Assembly (NCBI GenBank): GCA_036971615.1
Contig: JAYKKR010000006.1
Span: 496,001 to 560,000 of the forward strand
Direction: 5' to 3'
Source: Amyloporia xantha
Taxonomy: Eukaryota; Basidiomycota; Agaricomycetes; Polyporales; Adustoporiaceae
Length of the DNA stretch: 64,000 bases
Of this stretch, positions 45,681 through 57,126 are shown in pieces. Position 1 is the first letter of the stretch. The number at the start of each line of letters is the position of its first letter. A program made the position numbers and the translations under genes. The notes beneath the pieces are model-generated. The model searched no databases. It worked only from the letters and a program-made list of their open reading frames with translations, and was not told the DNA's origin.

Positions 45681-46631
45681 TCAGGAGAAGGTTAGATTAT
45701 GGGGGAAAAGGGGAGAAGTGGGAGAACAAGGACGTGCCTTGTGAATGGCTGCGGTTTGCGCTGTGTGCATAACCTCCTGTAGGCAATATTGCAAGGTGAT
45801 ATCATTGAGCTTTCCGATGTTGAAAGCTTCTTGGTCCTCTGCTGAGGACAGTAAGCGTTCGTGCCAATGGCGACGGACACGCTCTTGGTACAGTAGTAAA
45901 GCCGTTGTGCCGTGCTCGCGTCTATGGAAAGGGTGCGTGGTTAGCGAGTAAAAGAAAGTGTTTAAGGTGTTGTAGTGCAACACCGGCCATAGCGGAATGG
46001 CCCGGATCTCAGTGAGCAGCACCGGGAAAGCTTTGAGAACCTGCGGCCAGGAGAGGTCGCGATCTTTCACGGCGTTTCTGGAAGCCTTGTGCGCCGCGAG
46101 GGGCTTGAAAGATAATACGTCGTCGACGCTGGTTAGACCGAACGATTCCTCCGCGGCCGTACGCTGGTTGTTGGAGGAGTCTGAGCAACCTTCCGGAGTA
46201 AAATACCACAATTCGACGAAATCGAAATTTCTTAGCTTATTGGTTGCGTAGGCTGGGGTCTTCGCTTCGATGACGTCGGGAGGGGCGAGGCTGTCGTTGA
46301 GGATGGATAACTTGGGTCGTTTCTTCTCGGCGGCTTTGTGGTCGGCTTCTGCTTCTTTCTCTGCTGCTGCCAATTGTTCTGCTAGCTCTTGACGATGGTG
46401 CTCCTCGGCGGCTTCTGCGATATCGCGGTCATGCTGTTGCTGGTCAGCCCATGCTATGAGGCGCTCGGCTTGGTTGTTATTCCATGCAGTTCTTAACGAT
46501 GCGAGGGCGTTTTCTTCTGTGAGTCCGGATGCGATGAGTACTGTGCGGATGTTGTCGAAAGCAGGACGAGTGTAGTCGGGGCAAATTTCGAGCGCTGGGT
46601 CTGATGCTAAGCGGGCTGGAATTTCAGCCAT
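45681..46631 (-). CDS. DIRS Gag-like protein
   Basis: ATG at 46,631 (MAEIPARLASDPALEIC), 316 aa, ends at 45,681. It has a helical charged N-terminal half (EEHHRQELAEQLAAAEKEAEADHK) and a conserved-looking core (TNKLRNFDFVELWYFTPEGC...SWPQVLKAFPVLLTEI...FFYSLTTHPFHRREHG) that I recognise from Agaricomycete DIRS elements as the structural protein. It is first in the DIRS gene order. The C-terminus seems truncated by the G-rich spacer. Confidence 0.75.
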   Translation of the reverse strand: MAEIPARLASDPALEICPDYTRPAFDNIRTVLIASGLTEENALASLRTAWNNNQAERLIAWADQQQHDRDIAEAAEEHHRQELAEQLAAAEKEAEADHKAAEKKRPKLSILNDSLAPPDVIEAKTPAYATNKLRNFDFVELWYFTPEGCSDSSNNQRTAAEESFGLTSVDDVLSFKPLAAHKASRNAVKDRDLSWPQVLKAFPVLLTEIRAIPLWPVLHYNTLNTFFYSLTTHPFHRREHGTTALLLYQERVRRHWHERLLSSAEDQEAFNIGKLNDITLQYCLQEVMHTAQTAAIHKARPCSPTSPLFPHNLTFS

Positions 46632-47954
46632 GGGGAACTATTAAGGAGAGACTTATGCTAGGCGATAATTAAAGACTCGTATGCGAGGAGAGTAAATGAC
46701 GAGATGCTTTTTTAGAGATGTTTTCGGACTCTTAGACGAAAATCGATACCAGCAAGGTGGCAGCGAGAGGAAGAATACTTAGACGCTCGCCGCCGCGTGT
46801 ACACAGACTAGGCTCTAAGTTTGCGCTCGTGCCTCGCTACTCCCTAGAGCGTTTCATCCTTGGATATTAAAGAACGGTACCTTCCAGAGCCTGCATTAGA
46901 TTCTGTCGTCACAGTTTCGACGCAACTGAACGAATCGGAGAGCCTATATTTATTGCTGGAGACCGTTCTTCCGAAATTAAAACGTGGAACCGTTGCTTTG
47001 CCAAGTTCGATTTCACTACCCGCATCCAATAAACACCGCCTCCATACTCTGGCCGTCAACCTCTGACAGGTATCGCATCGAGCTCGACGAGATGATGGTT
47101 TAAGATCTTACACGATTGCCTCGCAATTGGAGAAGAAGTGTAAAGGTGTGTATCTTCTATAGTAAATGAGCTGAGACCGATTAGGAAAGTCACGTGCTGG
47201 TATTTCCAAATCTGGAGTCTTCCAATTCGGGAGTGCGCACATTGGACGGTGTCTCCGATCTTCTCGCGTCGCGTTCAAGGGCACGCTATCCTCGCATGTA
47301 GGTCGCTCGCGCGCGTTTCCCGTGCGTTTGGAGGTTTTCCGTCAGTTACTGCATGTGGTCTATGATTCTCAGAACAGCTCAATCATGTTCAAGAGCACTC
47401 AGTACCGACGGGTACCTGCATGCAGTGCTAGCATGCTCGCACATGTAATCCGTGTCCAAGTCTTGCTCATTCTCCGGTTATGTATACTGTTCATGTGTGG
47501 CCTGTGGTGTTCCCCAGTTATGCGTGTGGTGTATGTGCGCCATCCTTGGGACCTGCATGTGCGTGTCTCAGCACTGCTCAGGCTGGCAAAAGGATTTCGG
47601 TGTTGGTTTGAGTACAGATAATGGGCATGACATACCTTGCTACTTGAATATGCTGGCCTGACATCTATGGCATTATAGATGTACAAGATTGGATGGTGCA
47701 GTCCCTACAGTAGTGAGATTCCACCACACTTTATGTAGTTACTAATTTGAGATTTATTTGACTTCAATGACTTTGAGCTTGACTAAGTGGGGGGACTCCC
47801 TCACCTGTGGACAAGCACAAGCCAGAGGATGTGATAATTGATGGCTTCATGAGGTCCCATAAGTATGTATTGTCAGGTGTAGGTATCAGTAGTAATTGAA
47901 TGATTTCGTACTCATCCTTGAATGGAGTGGTCATATTTTGAATTCAGATAGTGG
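46632..47954. other. DIRS 5' flank and intergenic DNA, no gene
   Basis: Upstream of the DIRS Gag. Only short unsupported frames are present. I looked for a terminal repeat matching the right side and found none. Confidence 0.4.
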
Positions 47955-47959
47955 AATGT

Positions 47960-48483
47960 TACAGCTGTTTGCAGAACATACGGTGCATGATTGAAATTTC
48001 TTTTTTTGGACAAATATATATATTTTACAGTATATCTGTGTTAGCTCAGTCAATCCATGTTGGATTGTCTTGAAAATTGGAGCAATGAAATGGCACTGTA
48101 AACCCAGAGGGGATGGTCAACTCAGAATTTTAAAATAATAAGTTTGAACACTTTACAAAAAAGTCATCATATAAAGTCAATATATCTGGATTTCTGTGGT
48201 TCCTGGGTATATATTCAGAGATAAGCCCAGAAATACCCAGGAACCACAGAAATCCAGATATATTGACTTTATATGATGACTTTTTTGTAAAGTGTTCAAA
48301 CTTATTATTTTAAAATTCTGAGTTGACCATCCCCTCTGGGTTTACAGTGCCATTTCATTGCTCCAATTTTCAAGACAATCCAACATGGATTGACTGAGCT
48401 AACACAGATATACTGTAAAATATATATATTTGTCCAAAAAAAGAAATTTCAATCATGCACCGTATGTTCTGTAAACAGCTGTA
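47960..48483. mobile_element. 524-bp hairpin (fold-back MITE-like) element
   Basis: Two arms of about 250 bp are near-perfect reverse complements around a short loop at about 48,222. Ends are TACAGCTGTTT. Flanked by AATGT (47,955-47,959 and 48,484-48,488), which can be read as a longer 8-bp AATGTTAC if the terminal TAC is counted. No coding capacity. Confidence 0.85.
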
Positions 48484-48488
48484 AATGT

Positions 48489-49190
48489 TACAAATTTGAA
48501 ATACCTATGGATCTGAGTTCCTGCCACAGTTGTTGAAATCAATATTCACACCGATATTCTGCTGTGCGTTGGCACGGGTAGACTGCTAGTGTACTCATAA
48601 TGCATTAGTATGTGGCACCACTTAGCCGAGTATCAGCCTTATCCACTTGGTATGCCAAAGCTGTCTAAGGACGCCCGGAGGGGCCTGTCTACGCTGCAAC
48701 ATGCGTGTGGGTGGTTCACAATCTAGCGCTTGTATCACAAGTTTACCTCACAGTCTGCTCACGCTCAGTCATATAATCAATGCACCGCCGTATGTTCTGG
48801 AGATAGCGCGCTGGTTATCACAAAGTCACTTTGACTTGTTTGCAATGTCCACGGATATTATCTACTTCGAAAGCGTTCGGGGGATGACAACGTTTTGTCG
48901 ACAACCTGCGGCTAGGGTGAGTGAGATAGCGCTCGGCGCCTACCTCGCATCTGATATGTCTAAATTCGTATAGAGCATCATGGAATAGTTCTATATGTTC
49001 CGTTCCGATTGAAGACTTAGCGCTACATTGAGCTTCTTCATGTGCGGCCAGGGACTGTTGTATACGTGGTGAAGCTATTGTAACATCAAACGGACGCCAG
49101 ACGTGGTCGCGAACAGCTGCAACTAGTCTCCTGTGAGCAGAGTAGATACTTCCTTCAAACCTTCGCAGGCTCAGGATATCCGTATCTGAC
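48489..49190. other. Intergenic, nothing recognised
   Basis: Unsupported short frames only. Confidence 0.4.
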
Positions 49191-49228
49191 GTCTGCTTTC
49201 TATTGGGGGGGTCTTATCGGTAGGGTCC
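49191..49228 (+). repeat. Left TIR of the helicase-DUF6589 element
   Basis: Starts GTCTGCTTTC and ends CGGTAGGGTCC; pairs with 55,364-55,401 at 32 of 38 positions without gaps. It lies 163 bp upstream of the helicase start. Confidence 0.75.
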
Positions 49229-49390
49229 CATCGCCATCCATCTGCCGTACGGCATGTCACGATATTGTACAAACAAACCATAATTTCGCGTTCAATGAGA
49301 CGCGTCTGAGCGTGTCGGGTGAGCGTGTGCTCTCTGGCAAAACTTCGTTCGCTCGCTTCCCGGTGATGTATTTATTGCCTGGTATTTAAT

Positions 49391-52183
49391 ATGTCCTCTA
49401 TCTCGAGACCGTCTACATGGTCAGACCATCTACACTACGACTGGACCTCACAGGAAGGTCTCATAAGACTCAAGAGTATCATTCAGCCGGCACTACCTTA
49501 CGAGCTTCGTTATTTTCAACTCTACGACGCCGCGTGCATCTTAAGTGGACGCGATGTCATCTGCGTAAGCGCGACTGGTGATGGAAAATCTGCGCTGATA
49601 TATGTGCCAGCAATGGCCCGTCCCAGTATGATTACTGTAGTAGTCGAGCCAACCAATCTCCTCGAAAATGATATGGTACGTTATGGAATATAGAATCCGT
49701 ACCCATATGCCTCAATTGATCATATCAGGCATCCAACCTCGTCACAAAAGGGATCTCATCAATAGTCATCAATGCCGAGACACTGGTCACAGCCGCAAAC
49801 ACGGGGCGAGACTTATGGGAGGAGGCAAAGAACTGTGCTCACCGCATCATCACATGTGCCCCTGAGCGGCTGCAATCCGCGGAATTCAACGGGATGATAC
49901 AAAATACACAATTTCGCTCCCGCTGGGGCGTCTTCGTTGTGGATGAGGCGCACCTGACGGATCTTTGGGGAGCCGATTTCCGCCAGGCCTATGCAGATAT
50001 GTGGAGTATTCGATCACGCGCGCCTGAACATGTCGTCTTTGTGGCTCTATCAGCAAGTATAGAACCAGGGCGTCAGACTATGCAAGTCGTGAAATGTCTG
50101 GGCTTCCGTGCAGGGCGCTATCATATGGACCGCCGGGACTGTGAACGCCGGAATGTCAACTTCATTTTCCGTGAAATACAGCACCCATTCAGCGGCCATG
50201 CATTCCGAGATTTGGACTGGCTGGTACCCGAGAACCTAATGAAAGTGTCAGATCTCCCGAAAAGACTGGTCTTTTGCGAGACTATCGAACTCGGGCATCG
50301 GGTGGCATTATACTTGCGCGGGCTGCTTCCTCCTCATCTGGGAAGGATCGGGCATGTGGTCATTCGCCATATGCACTCAATGAGCTGTGTCGAGTGTAAA
50401 GCAGAAGGCTTTGCAGCTCTGGGAGAAACGGGGGAAGAGAGAACGACAGCTCTCTTCATCGCTACCGCTGTCCTCGAGCAGGGTGTTAATATCCCCGGGC
50501 TGCAGACTGTGGTCATGTTTCCCTGTCCCAGCAGTGCTGCTTCATTGATCCAAATGGCGGGACGCGCCGTGCGTGAAGGGAGCTCACAAGGTGAGGCAAT
50601 CGTGTACGTGAAGCCGGCCGACATTCGCACTGCCAAAAAACTTGTGGACTCGGACATTCACGATGCACGGCTCTTGGACACTCACATTGATGAGCGCGCC
50701 AGGGATAAAGATTGCCAGCCATCAGATAATCGAGGTTAGTCTATGTGTTCGGTCTCTTACTGAATCACAGCACTGACCGTGAACGCAACAATGTTGGCCG
50801 GTGTCCCGACATTGCAGATCCTGATCCAGAGCAAACTGTGGCGACTGGCTCAGAAGTTAATGTGGATGGGACTGCAATTCTCTCCCAGCACCCACCTCTC
50901 ATGGATTCGGAGGCGTGCGCGAGCGCCAGTGGATCCAACAGGGACGGCATGCAGCCTCCTCCCTGCTCCGAGGGGTTGGTAACACCCCCATCTCCACCTG
51001 CCAGTGAGGGCACAACCACCCTGGCTAAAACGAAGACGAAGGGAGTCACGACGAGTAAATCCTCCAAAACAACCGACAGAAAGCACGAGAAGGGTTTCCA
51101 ATCCCTCGATCTTATCATTGCTGCTCATGCGCGGCAGTTCTGCATTACACGCCAGATCAATATTATATACGGGAACCAGGGAGTGACACATGACTGCGGG
51201 CGGTGCAGTTCTTGCGTTTCCTATCCGTCTCCTTCACCACGAGAGGTCGTGGCGCCTGCAAACTCCAATTCATATACACTTGACAACCGCACTGCGGCCG
51301 GCCATGACGATGCCTCAGGTCCATTGCCGACTCACCTCAAGTTGTTAGTCAAGGATGCTGCACGAGTTGCCCAGGCTTTGTTGGCTGCTGCACGCAAAAT
51401 CCGTCAGACTCAACCTCGAAATGGGGATGCCCTCTTCTTGGGTGCCGCCTGCTTCCTCCCGGAAGGAATAATCAAGTCAATCACAGCTGACTTCTTGTTG
51501 GTGACTTCGAAACAGGTTCTCGAGTCCCGGGTCAAAGGTTGGCGCTATTGGGAGAAATGCGGAGACTCACTCTGGAGTGCCGTCGAGGCTATAAGCGCTT
51601 CCACGCGGACCATGCTAGAGAAGCGCCATGAAGACAAAAAGGCCAAGCGGCGAGTGGATGATCAAAAGCGCAGGGATAACAAGGTTCACGCCACGCTCGC
51701 AGCTGTCGGTCTGGGCAATATTTCTCGTGTTCGGCTTGTTTTACCGGAGCACAAAGAGAGCCAGCCCGAGCATTTCTCCAGTCCAATTCCTGACTTGGAG
51801 CCCCAGCTAGCAAGCGGCTCAATCCCAGTGATGTCTGCACCAGCTTCGGCATCTACGAGTGCCCACCCCACTCCTCGAGTCGTCCTTCGTGTGACGTCCG
51901 TCTCCGAGTCAATCGTGCATATCGCTGCGCCCTTGGTGAACCATAATGGCAAGCGTCCGGCTCAGACATCCCATGATGACTTAGAGACTCGAAAGAATCA
52001 TAAAGTTCAACGTCGGGTTGGGTATGAGGACAAGGTGAGTTAAATTACCAACCTGCAGTAAACGCTAATGATCGCCAACCATTGTAACAGCGATTCAAAG
52101 AAAATATCGACAGTGGTGCCATTGCCGGTGGCCAGCGGGGGACCAGACGGTCTCAGCGGCAGCGTAACCCTGTCATCCGTTAG
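49391..52183 (+). CDS. RecQ-like SF2 DNA helicase, 4 exons, intact
   Basis: Exons 49,391-49,675, 49,729-50,734, 50,818-52,034 and 52,091-52,183 give 866 aa. The acceptor at 50,817 is chosen because a nearer AG breaks the frame. Helicase motifs: Q-like region (ELRYFQLYDA), I (ATGDGKSAL), II (VVDEAHL), III (ALSASI), V (TAVLEQGVNIPG), VI (QMAGRAVREG). About 110 residues of low-complexity linker follow. Then comes QFCITRQINIIYGN...HDCGRCSSC, which looks like the RecQ zinc-binding module. The tail has a basic coiled region (KRHEDKKAKRRVDDQKRR). It should unwind DNA in the nucleus using ATP. It is convergent with the DUF6589 gene inside shared terminal inverted repeats, so its job may be processing of transposition intermediates rather than host repair. 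Confidence 0.85.
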
Positions 52184-52242
52184 GTCACTATGTGCTGGCC
52201 TGACTTGACCTGTTCTCGCAGACATGTTGTCTACATACACAG

Positions 52243-55192
52243 TCATTCATCCATGATCTCTGAGTCGTCCGAGTCGTCCGCATCATCAATCTCTGATTCC
52301 ATATCTGAATTGTCTGCCCCCACAACCAAGGTCCCGTCGACATGAACATTTGGCATTGGCCGTGAGTTCTGGCTTAAGAGGTTGTCGTCGATGTCGTCAA
52401 GACTGTCATCTTCATGAATCGCCCCTGCATCCCGCAGTGTTCTTGCAACAAAGTCATTGATTCGCTTCCCATCGGCCAGCCGCGCGTAGCCTGCCGTGAA
52501 ATCATCTTTGGCTACATGTGTGGAGGTACGCCCTGATTGAAACTTGTGCAATTCTTGCTCAGTGAAATTGCGAGCTAACTCCTTCATTGCGGCATTCTTG
52601 ACGGAGCGGTGATGCGTGCCTGATGTCGAGCCTACACGTACTGCAGCCTTCATGGAGGACGTCGCCAATAGAAATGCACGGATGTTGAGAGCGATGATCT
52701 CTTTGAAAAATTGGCCACCGAAAGACGCATCGCGTTTTTGAGACATCTTCTTCAATTGCTTGATGTTTTTCTCCTGCAAGAGGTCCATTGGGAACCAACA
52801 ACCGGGTATTCCAGACAGGTTGCATAACCAGTTGTTCAGCAGTGCCTTCTTGAGATCATCGGAATATTCATACTCAAATTGGCATGCCATCTCAAGTAGC
52901 TCGTTTGCATACTTGCTTCTCCCAGATCCCGTGAAGGTGAATGTCCAAACCTATAGTGAAAATCACATGAGTTCATTCACTGCGACGACTGGCCAATAAT
53001 CCTGATATCTTACAGCCATTACATTCATTGCACGCCCGATATCACCCTCCGCAATTGCACACTGGAACTCATAGTGCAGGACACTATCCCGCATGCGAAG
53101 AATTGTATTACCAAGTACTTGATCTCCTCTGAACGGCTTGATTGGTTCCACATCTTGCGGCACCTCAGAGACCACTGGCATAGCCTGTGATTCCGCTGGA
53201 CTGCCCTCAGCCGTTGGTGAAGTCCACAGTGATCCAGTCTTGAAGAAACCATCCACGGAGTCCGCCGCTGAGTCCACTGCACGCTCGTATGCTTCAGTGG
53301 ATAGGTAATGATCACGAATTTCATTTGCAAGCTTTAACAAATCTTCGAAAGCTATCTGGTGCTCGGTGAAGTATTCATCTAGGTCAGACACATTCAAATG
53401 GACCCTGGCTAACATGGTTAACCTCCATCGTTCAAGGGCATGCATGGCAAGAACATACCTCCAGCAGTCAAGAACCTCAGCTTTAAGTGTATCAAATACC
53501 AAGTGTTGCGCTGGATAATAATCAGGGCGCTTTTGATCTTTTACTTTCCGTCCAAGTAATACATTGGCCGCACGGAAGGAGGACAAGTCATCTGCCTCCG
53601 ACTTCCCCCAGTGTGTATTCAGGACACGCTCCAGGTCCGCCCAGCCCATATGCCACAGTTGGATTAGAGGCAGAACCCACCCATACTGTGAATAGCCATG
53701 CGGGCACGTTGCCATGAACTTCTTCAGAGTACGAAGCTTTTCTACAGTTGACTGATCACCTCCGACAATGACCAAAAGCCGGGCTACTTCTTCTTTTGAT
53801 AGACCAAGTTGGCGAATGAGCAGATCATCGAGGACCTTCGCATTCTCGGCAGTAACCCCCTCATTGAAGTCGGATGTCGCCAAAGGATGAAGTGTCGTCT
53901 TACGCCCTGCTCGCATACGGTGCATGGCCAATGATGTCTCGAACCGCAGTTTTATCAGGTCACGATGCCCCTGCAAACTCGGTACAGCCTCGGCCAGCAT
54001 GTTGAGGGCATGATGCGCCATGACAGCATTTAGCTTTGCCCAATCAACACGGTTGTAGAGAACATCCAGACTGAGAGCCTTGCGTCGCTGCTGCTCCTGA
54101 GCCTCTCGTAATATACTGATTTCGAATGCTTTCTCCACATCGCAGTCCTCGAGTTCAACGTATGTCGCAGCCGTCCCGTTGTGCATCCGATCCCTCTCAC
54201 CCAGGTCAGGATCCCAAGCCTGCATCCTGCGGTTGATATTGTCATAGATAACTTGAAATGCGCGCATTTTGGCCTTCTGCTGAACAGTCTTCTTCGCCGA
54301 CTCCGAGAGTGAACATAACAAGGATGACACTGTGGTGTATGACACAGATAGCCCAATGCGGCTGAGAACTGCATATATACCATATGAGGCTGTATGTGCG
54401 AAAAGCCACAGGCCGACAATCTTCTGAAACATCGTAAAATGCAGATTGCGCGCACTCATGAGCATGAGGCACGCCACGAGAGCTATCTGAAATTGAGCAC
54501 GAAATTAAATGAGGGCTCCAATTGTCCTGTGCAGGTAAACTCACGAGAAGTGGATCGCGGCGATTCTGGCCGATGCCAGAGGGTGGGGGCTTGGAGAAGT
54601 ACGTTTCATATGTTTGCGTTTGGAGAATGAGACGTTCCTTGACCGGCACGGCAGCAGCCACAACCAGACGTAGAATCGTAGGGCCTTTGGTTGCGAAAAG
54701 CGAAAGAACTCGTTGCATTGAGAACTCATGCACAAAGTCCCATGACGCCTCCTTGTCTCTCATATGGAATCCTCCGTCCTTGGAAGCCACCTCCGCCGCC
54801 TCCCTGTCAATAACCCCCTCGACTTTTGTTATAGCCCAATCCAATAGTAACCATTGAGCCATCATCTTCTCGTTGCGACGCGAGACGTCAGACGCGGGGC
54901 GGCCAGGCGTGGAGCGCACTGAGATAGGTGCACTGTATCGGCTGGTGTACATGAGCTCGACGATTTCGACGACGGTGACAGTTGTTCTACCACTCAGGAA
55001 CGCAGAAACCATTTGTGCATGGCGCTGCCCGTTTCCCTTCTCGACCTGTGTCTGCGGTACTGTGAAGAGAGCTTTCATGAACGCGCCGAGAGTGCCGTAG
55101 TCTCGATGGATGTCTTGTAGCCGGGCGTCCATGATAGCGTCTCGTTGAGCTCGCCATTTGACCTCTCCAGGAGGCAGTGTATTTTGAGGCAT
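52243..55192 (-). CDS. DUF6589-type protein, 3 exons, putative transposase
   Basis: Exons 55,192-54,545, 54,486-53,014 and 52,950-52,243 (942 aa) join in phase 0. The middle exon carries the features I associate with DUF6589: LLVIVGGDQSTVEKLRTLKK, then YGWVLPLIQLWHMGWADLERVLNTHWG, then LLGRKVKDQKRPDYYPAQHLV and a C-terminal LHYEFQCAIAEGDIGRAM. The third exon has FEYEYSDDLKKALLNNWL and an acidic tail (DDADDSDDSEIMDE). DUF6589 has no assigned function that I know of. The Asp in GGDQST at the end of a hydrophobic strand would suit an RNase-H-fold transposase, but I cannot place a full DDE set. Its position inside inverted repeats beside a helicase supports a mobile-element role. Confidence 0.72.
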
Positions 55193-55363
55193 TGCAGACA
55201 GAGGAAGTACATCCAGAAGTTGTGGCGGGCGATGCTAAAGAAGACAGACTGAACGCTACTGTACGTCCTACTGGAGCTCGATCGCAGCCTCTGATCGAAT
55301 AACGAACTCCGATCAAATTCCGACCAGCATCTCCCCTTTGGGTAGAAACTCCGCCTTAACTTA
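55193..55363. promoter_or_regulatory. Upstream region of the DUF6589 gene
   Basis: 171 bp between the DUF6589 ATG and the right TIR. It must contain the promoter; no TATA box is obvious. An imperfect GATCGCAGCCTCTGATCG inverted repeat lies at 55,279-55,296. Confidence 0.35.
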
Positions 55364-55401
55364 GGACCCTACCGTTAAGACCCCCGCGTCAGAAAGTAGA
55401 C
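55364..55401 (-). repeat. Right TIR of the helicase-DUF6589 element
   Basis: Starts GGACCCTACCGTTAAGACCC and ends GTAGAC; inverted relative to 49,191-49,228. Confidence 0.75.
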
Positions 55402-55817
55402 TAGCTGCAACAGGCAATCAGCGAATAATCCACGTCACTATTGCGTACCGGCCGTATCAACATCGGCAGCAGATGAACATCCTCAGCGCTGTGCATTTAC
55501 GTGAAGTATGGGTAAGTGTCCTCCTTTGGAATTTGAGCAACGTCCCTCCGTTGATAGCTCCATTCATCCTCCTCGGGGGTCACTCATGACTTTATCAGAG
55601 CAGATGCCGCCCGAACGTCGCGTGAAATATTCATATCCCATGATGTTCTTTTACCAGATTGCGGGGCTGGCTGCTTCTCATCTTCTATTGGCTCTATGTT
55701 TGCCACTCATAGTCCGCACGTTGATGAGACTATTAAAACAGCGAGCCGGTGACACCGGCTCTCTTCAGATAATCACTTTATTGATTGCATTTGATGCTTC
55801 CAGTTCTTGAAGGCGAC
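55402..55817. other. Intergenic, nothing recognised
   Basis: An open frame from 55,508 has no recognisable content. Confidence 0.35.
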
Positions 55818-57126
55818 ATGGCCAACGGCGGTAACTCTGCAACGTATCCGATATATCTCCCGCCAGAGGTCCTGTACGATGTACTTGGCGAGATTGTCGT
55901 GGCATTTCTCTTGGATCTGTTCTCAACCCCCTCGAAAGCATAGATGCTGGTCAGCAACGACCTCGCCTGAATCCTATCCCTCCTCTACTTCAGGTCTCGC
56001 ACCAATTTCGTGAGACGACTTTCAAGGTGTTGTTCGATGCGCTTGCAATTGAGAGAGGTGCCGATGGGACGTGAGTAGCTTTATGAGCATACGTGTCTTT
56101 CCTTCTGATTTGTATCCATGCAGTCTCCCCAAAGATGCATGGAATGTGCTTGACTACATTATGAAGTACATCTTTCTCGTTCGCCACTCCGACGAAGAGA
56201 CTGCTGAGCTCCATGCGCAATCGGGAGCACACTACAGACTGTCGGATATGCTATCCGTCTTTCTGAAGCAGGGTGTCTCGGAGGCTATCACTCGTGCACA
56301 TCTTGGAACAGAGAGACTACGTGCCATCAGAGGCGAAGTGGCTATGTATTCCCCGATGGGAATGGCGGACGAGATGGGGGAGATGGATGAAATGATAGAG
56401 TCACTCTACCGCCTTGAGCAGCCTGTTTTCCGCATTGCGATGGAGGATCAATGCTTGAAATTTATGAGCTCTTTTGCGCCTCGTTCGTTGACATCATCAG
56501 TATCCTGTTTGACTTACTAAAATCAGAATTTCCAGTTCTTGCATTGGCACAGTTTCGTAGCGACGCATGGCCGCTGATAAAGCTGCTTCATCTAGGACAA
56601 AGGATGGGTATGCCAAATGATGAAATTCCGGTGATCGCTTCCGTATAAATTGATTATGATTGTGCACTCATTTGCTTCCGTTTAGCTTGCAAAGGGTACA
56701 GCCTCTATTATTCATTTAACGCTGCTCAACCTGGTCGGGGGCCAAGAGTCAATCGCAGCGTCTACCATGGATTTTGGGTTCCCTAGCCTCAGGACGTTCA
56801 CGGGATATGTCCCCGTGGTCACTGCAGAGGTCTTGTCTGTACGTTCGCTTCACTCCATTCTTCTGCAAGAACGGGGTTGGATGGCGTAGTCGCTGGTGGT
56901 CGGTTCACGCAATAATTCTCCTTTCTTCCGCGAATTTGGTTTCTCTCGACAAAAAGGCTAAAGAGGGGCTGTTTCAGTGTACAAGGCTCATTCAGATATT
57001 ATGGTGTATTGAGAACACCGATGTCCTGTTTCGGGACAATGGCATAAACAAGCTTGTGCAGGAATTGTTAAGTAAATGGACGCCTATTACCTTCCCGGAG
57101 GCCACCACGCACATGGCTGGAGGTTA
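55818..57126 (+). pseudogene. Unidentified gene with two frameshifts
   Basis: ATG 55,818 opens MANGGNSATYPIYLPPEVLYDVLGEIV, reminiscent of F-box-like openings in Agaricomycete proteins. Near 55,920 the frame must slip by one base to continue into NPLESIDAGQQRPRLNPIPP. An intron (56,071-56,123) then joins to LPKDAWNVLDYIMKYIF. Near 56,448 a second one-base slip links MEDQ to MLEIYELFCASFVDI. After an intron ending near 56,687 it continues (LAKGTASIIHLTLLNLVGGQES). Two independent slips suggest a decaying gene rather than a misread intron. I assign no function. Confidence 0.45.

Larger units (their letters stand above)
37385..46631 (-). mobile_element. DIRS-type retrotransposon, interrupted
   Basis: Minus-strand order: Gag-like (46,631-45,681), zinc-knuckle ORF (45,247-44,735), RT-RNase H (45,204-43,147, continuing beyond a stop), tyrosine recombinase (37,777-37,385). 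The arrangement and the recombinase identify DIRS rather than an LTR element. A 5.0-kb element interrupts the RT end and a gypsy element truncates the recombinase. The split terminal repeats expected of DIRS were not identified. Confidence 0.85.
49191..55401. mobile_element. Candidate TIR transposon: RecQ-like helicase + DUF6589
   Basis: The 38-bp ends 49,191-49,228 and 55,364-55,401 are inverted repeats with 32/38 ungapped matches; shared blocks are GTCT.CTTTCT, GGGGGTCTTA and CGGTAGGGTCC. They enclose exactly two intact convergent genes whose stops are 59 bp apart. I see no clear target duplication (left flank ATCTGAC, right flank TAGCTGC), so the true ends may differ slightly. Confidence 0.7.

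Noticed and set aside
49391..52183. Telomere-linked helicase marking a chromosome end
   Set aside because: No telomere array is nearby, a host-like RRM gene lies to the right, and matched inverted repeats explain the locus better.
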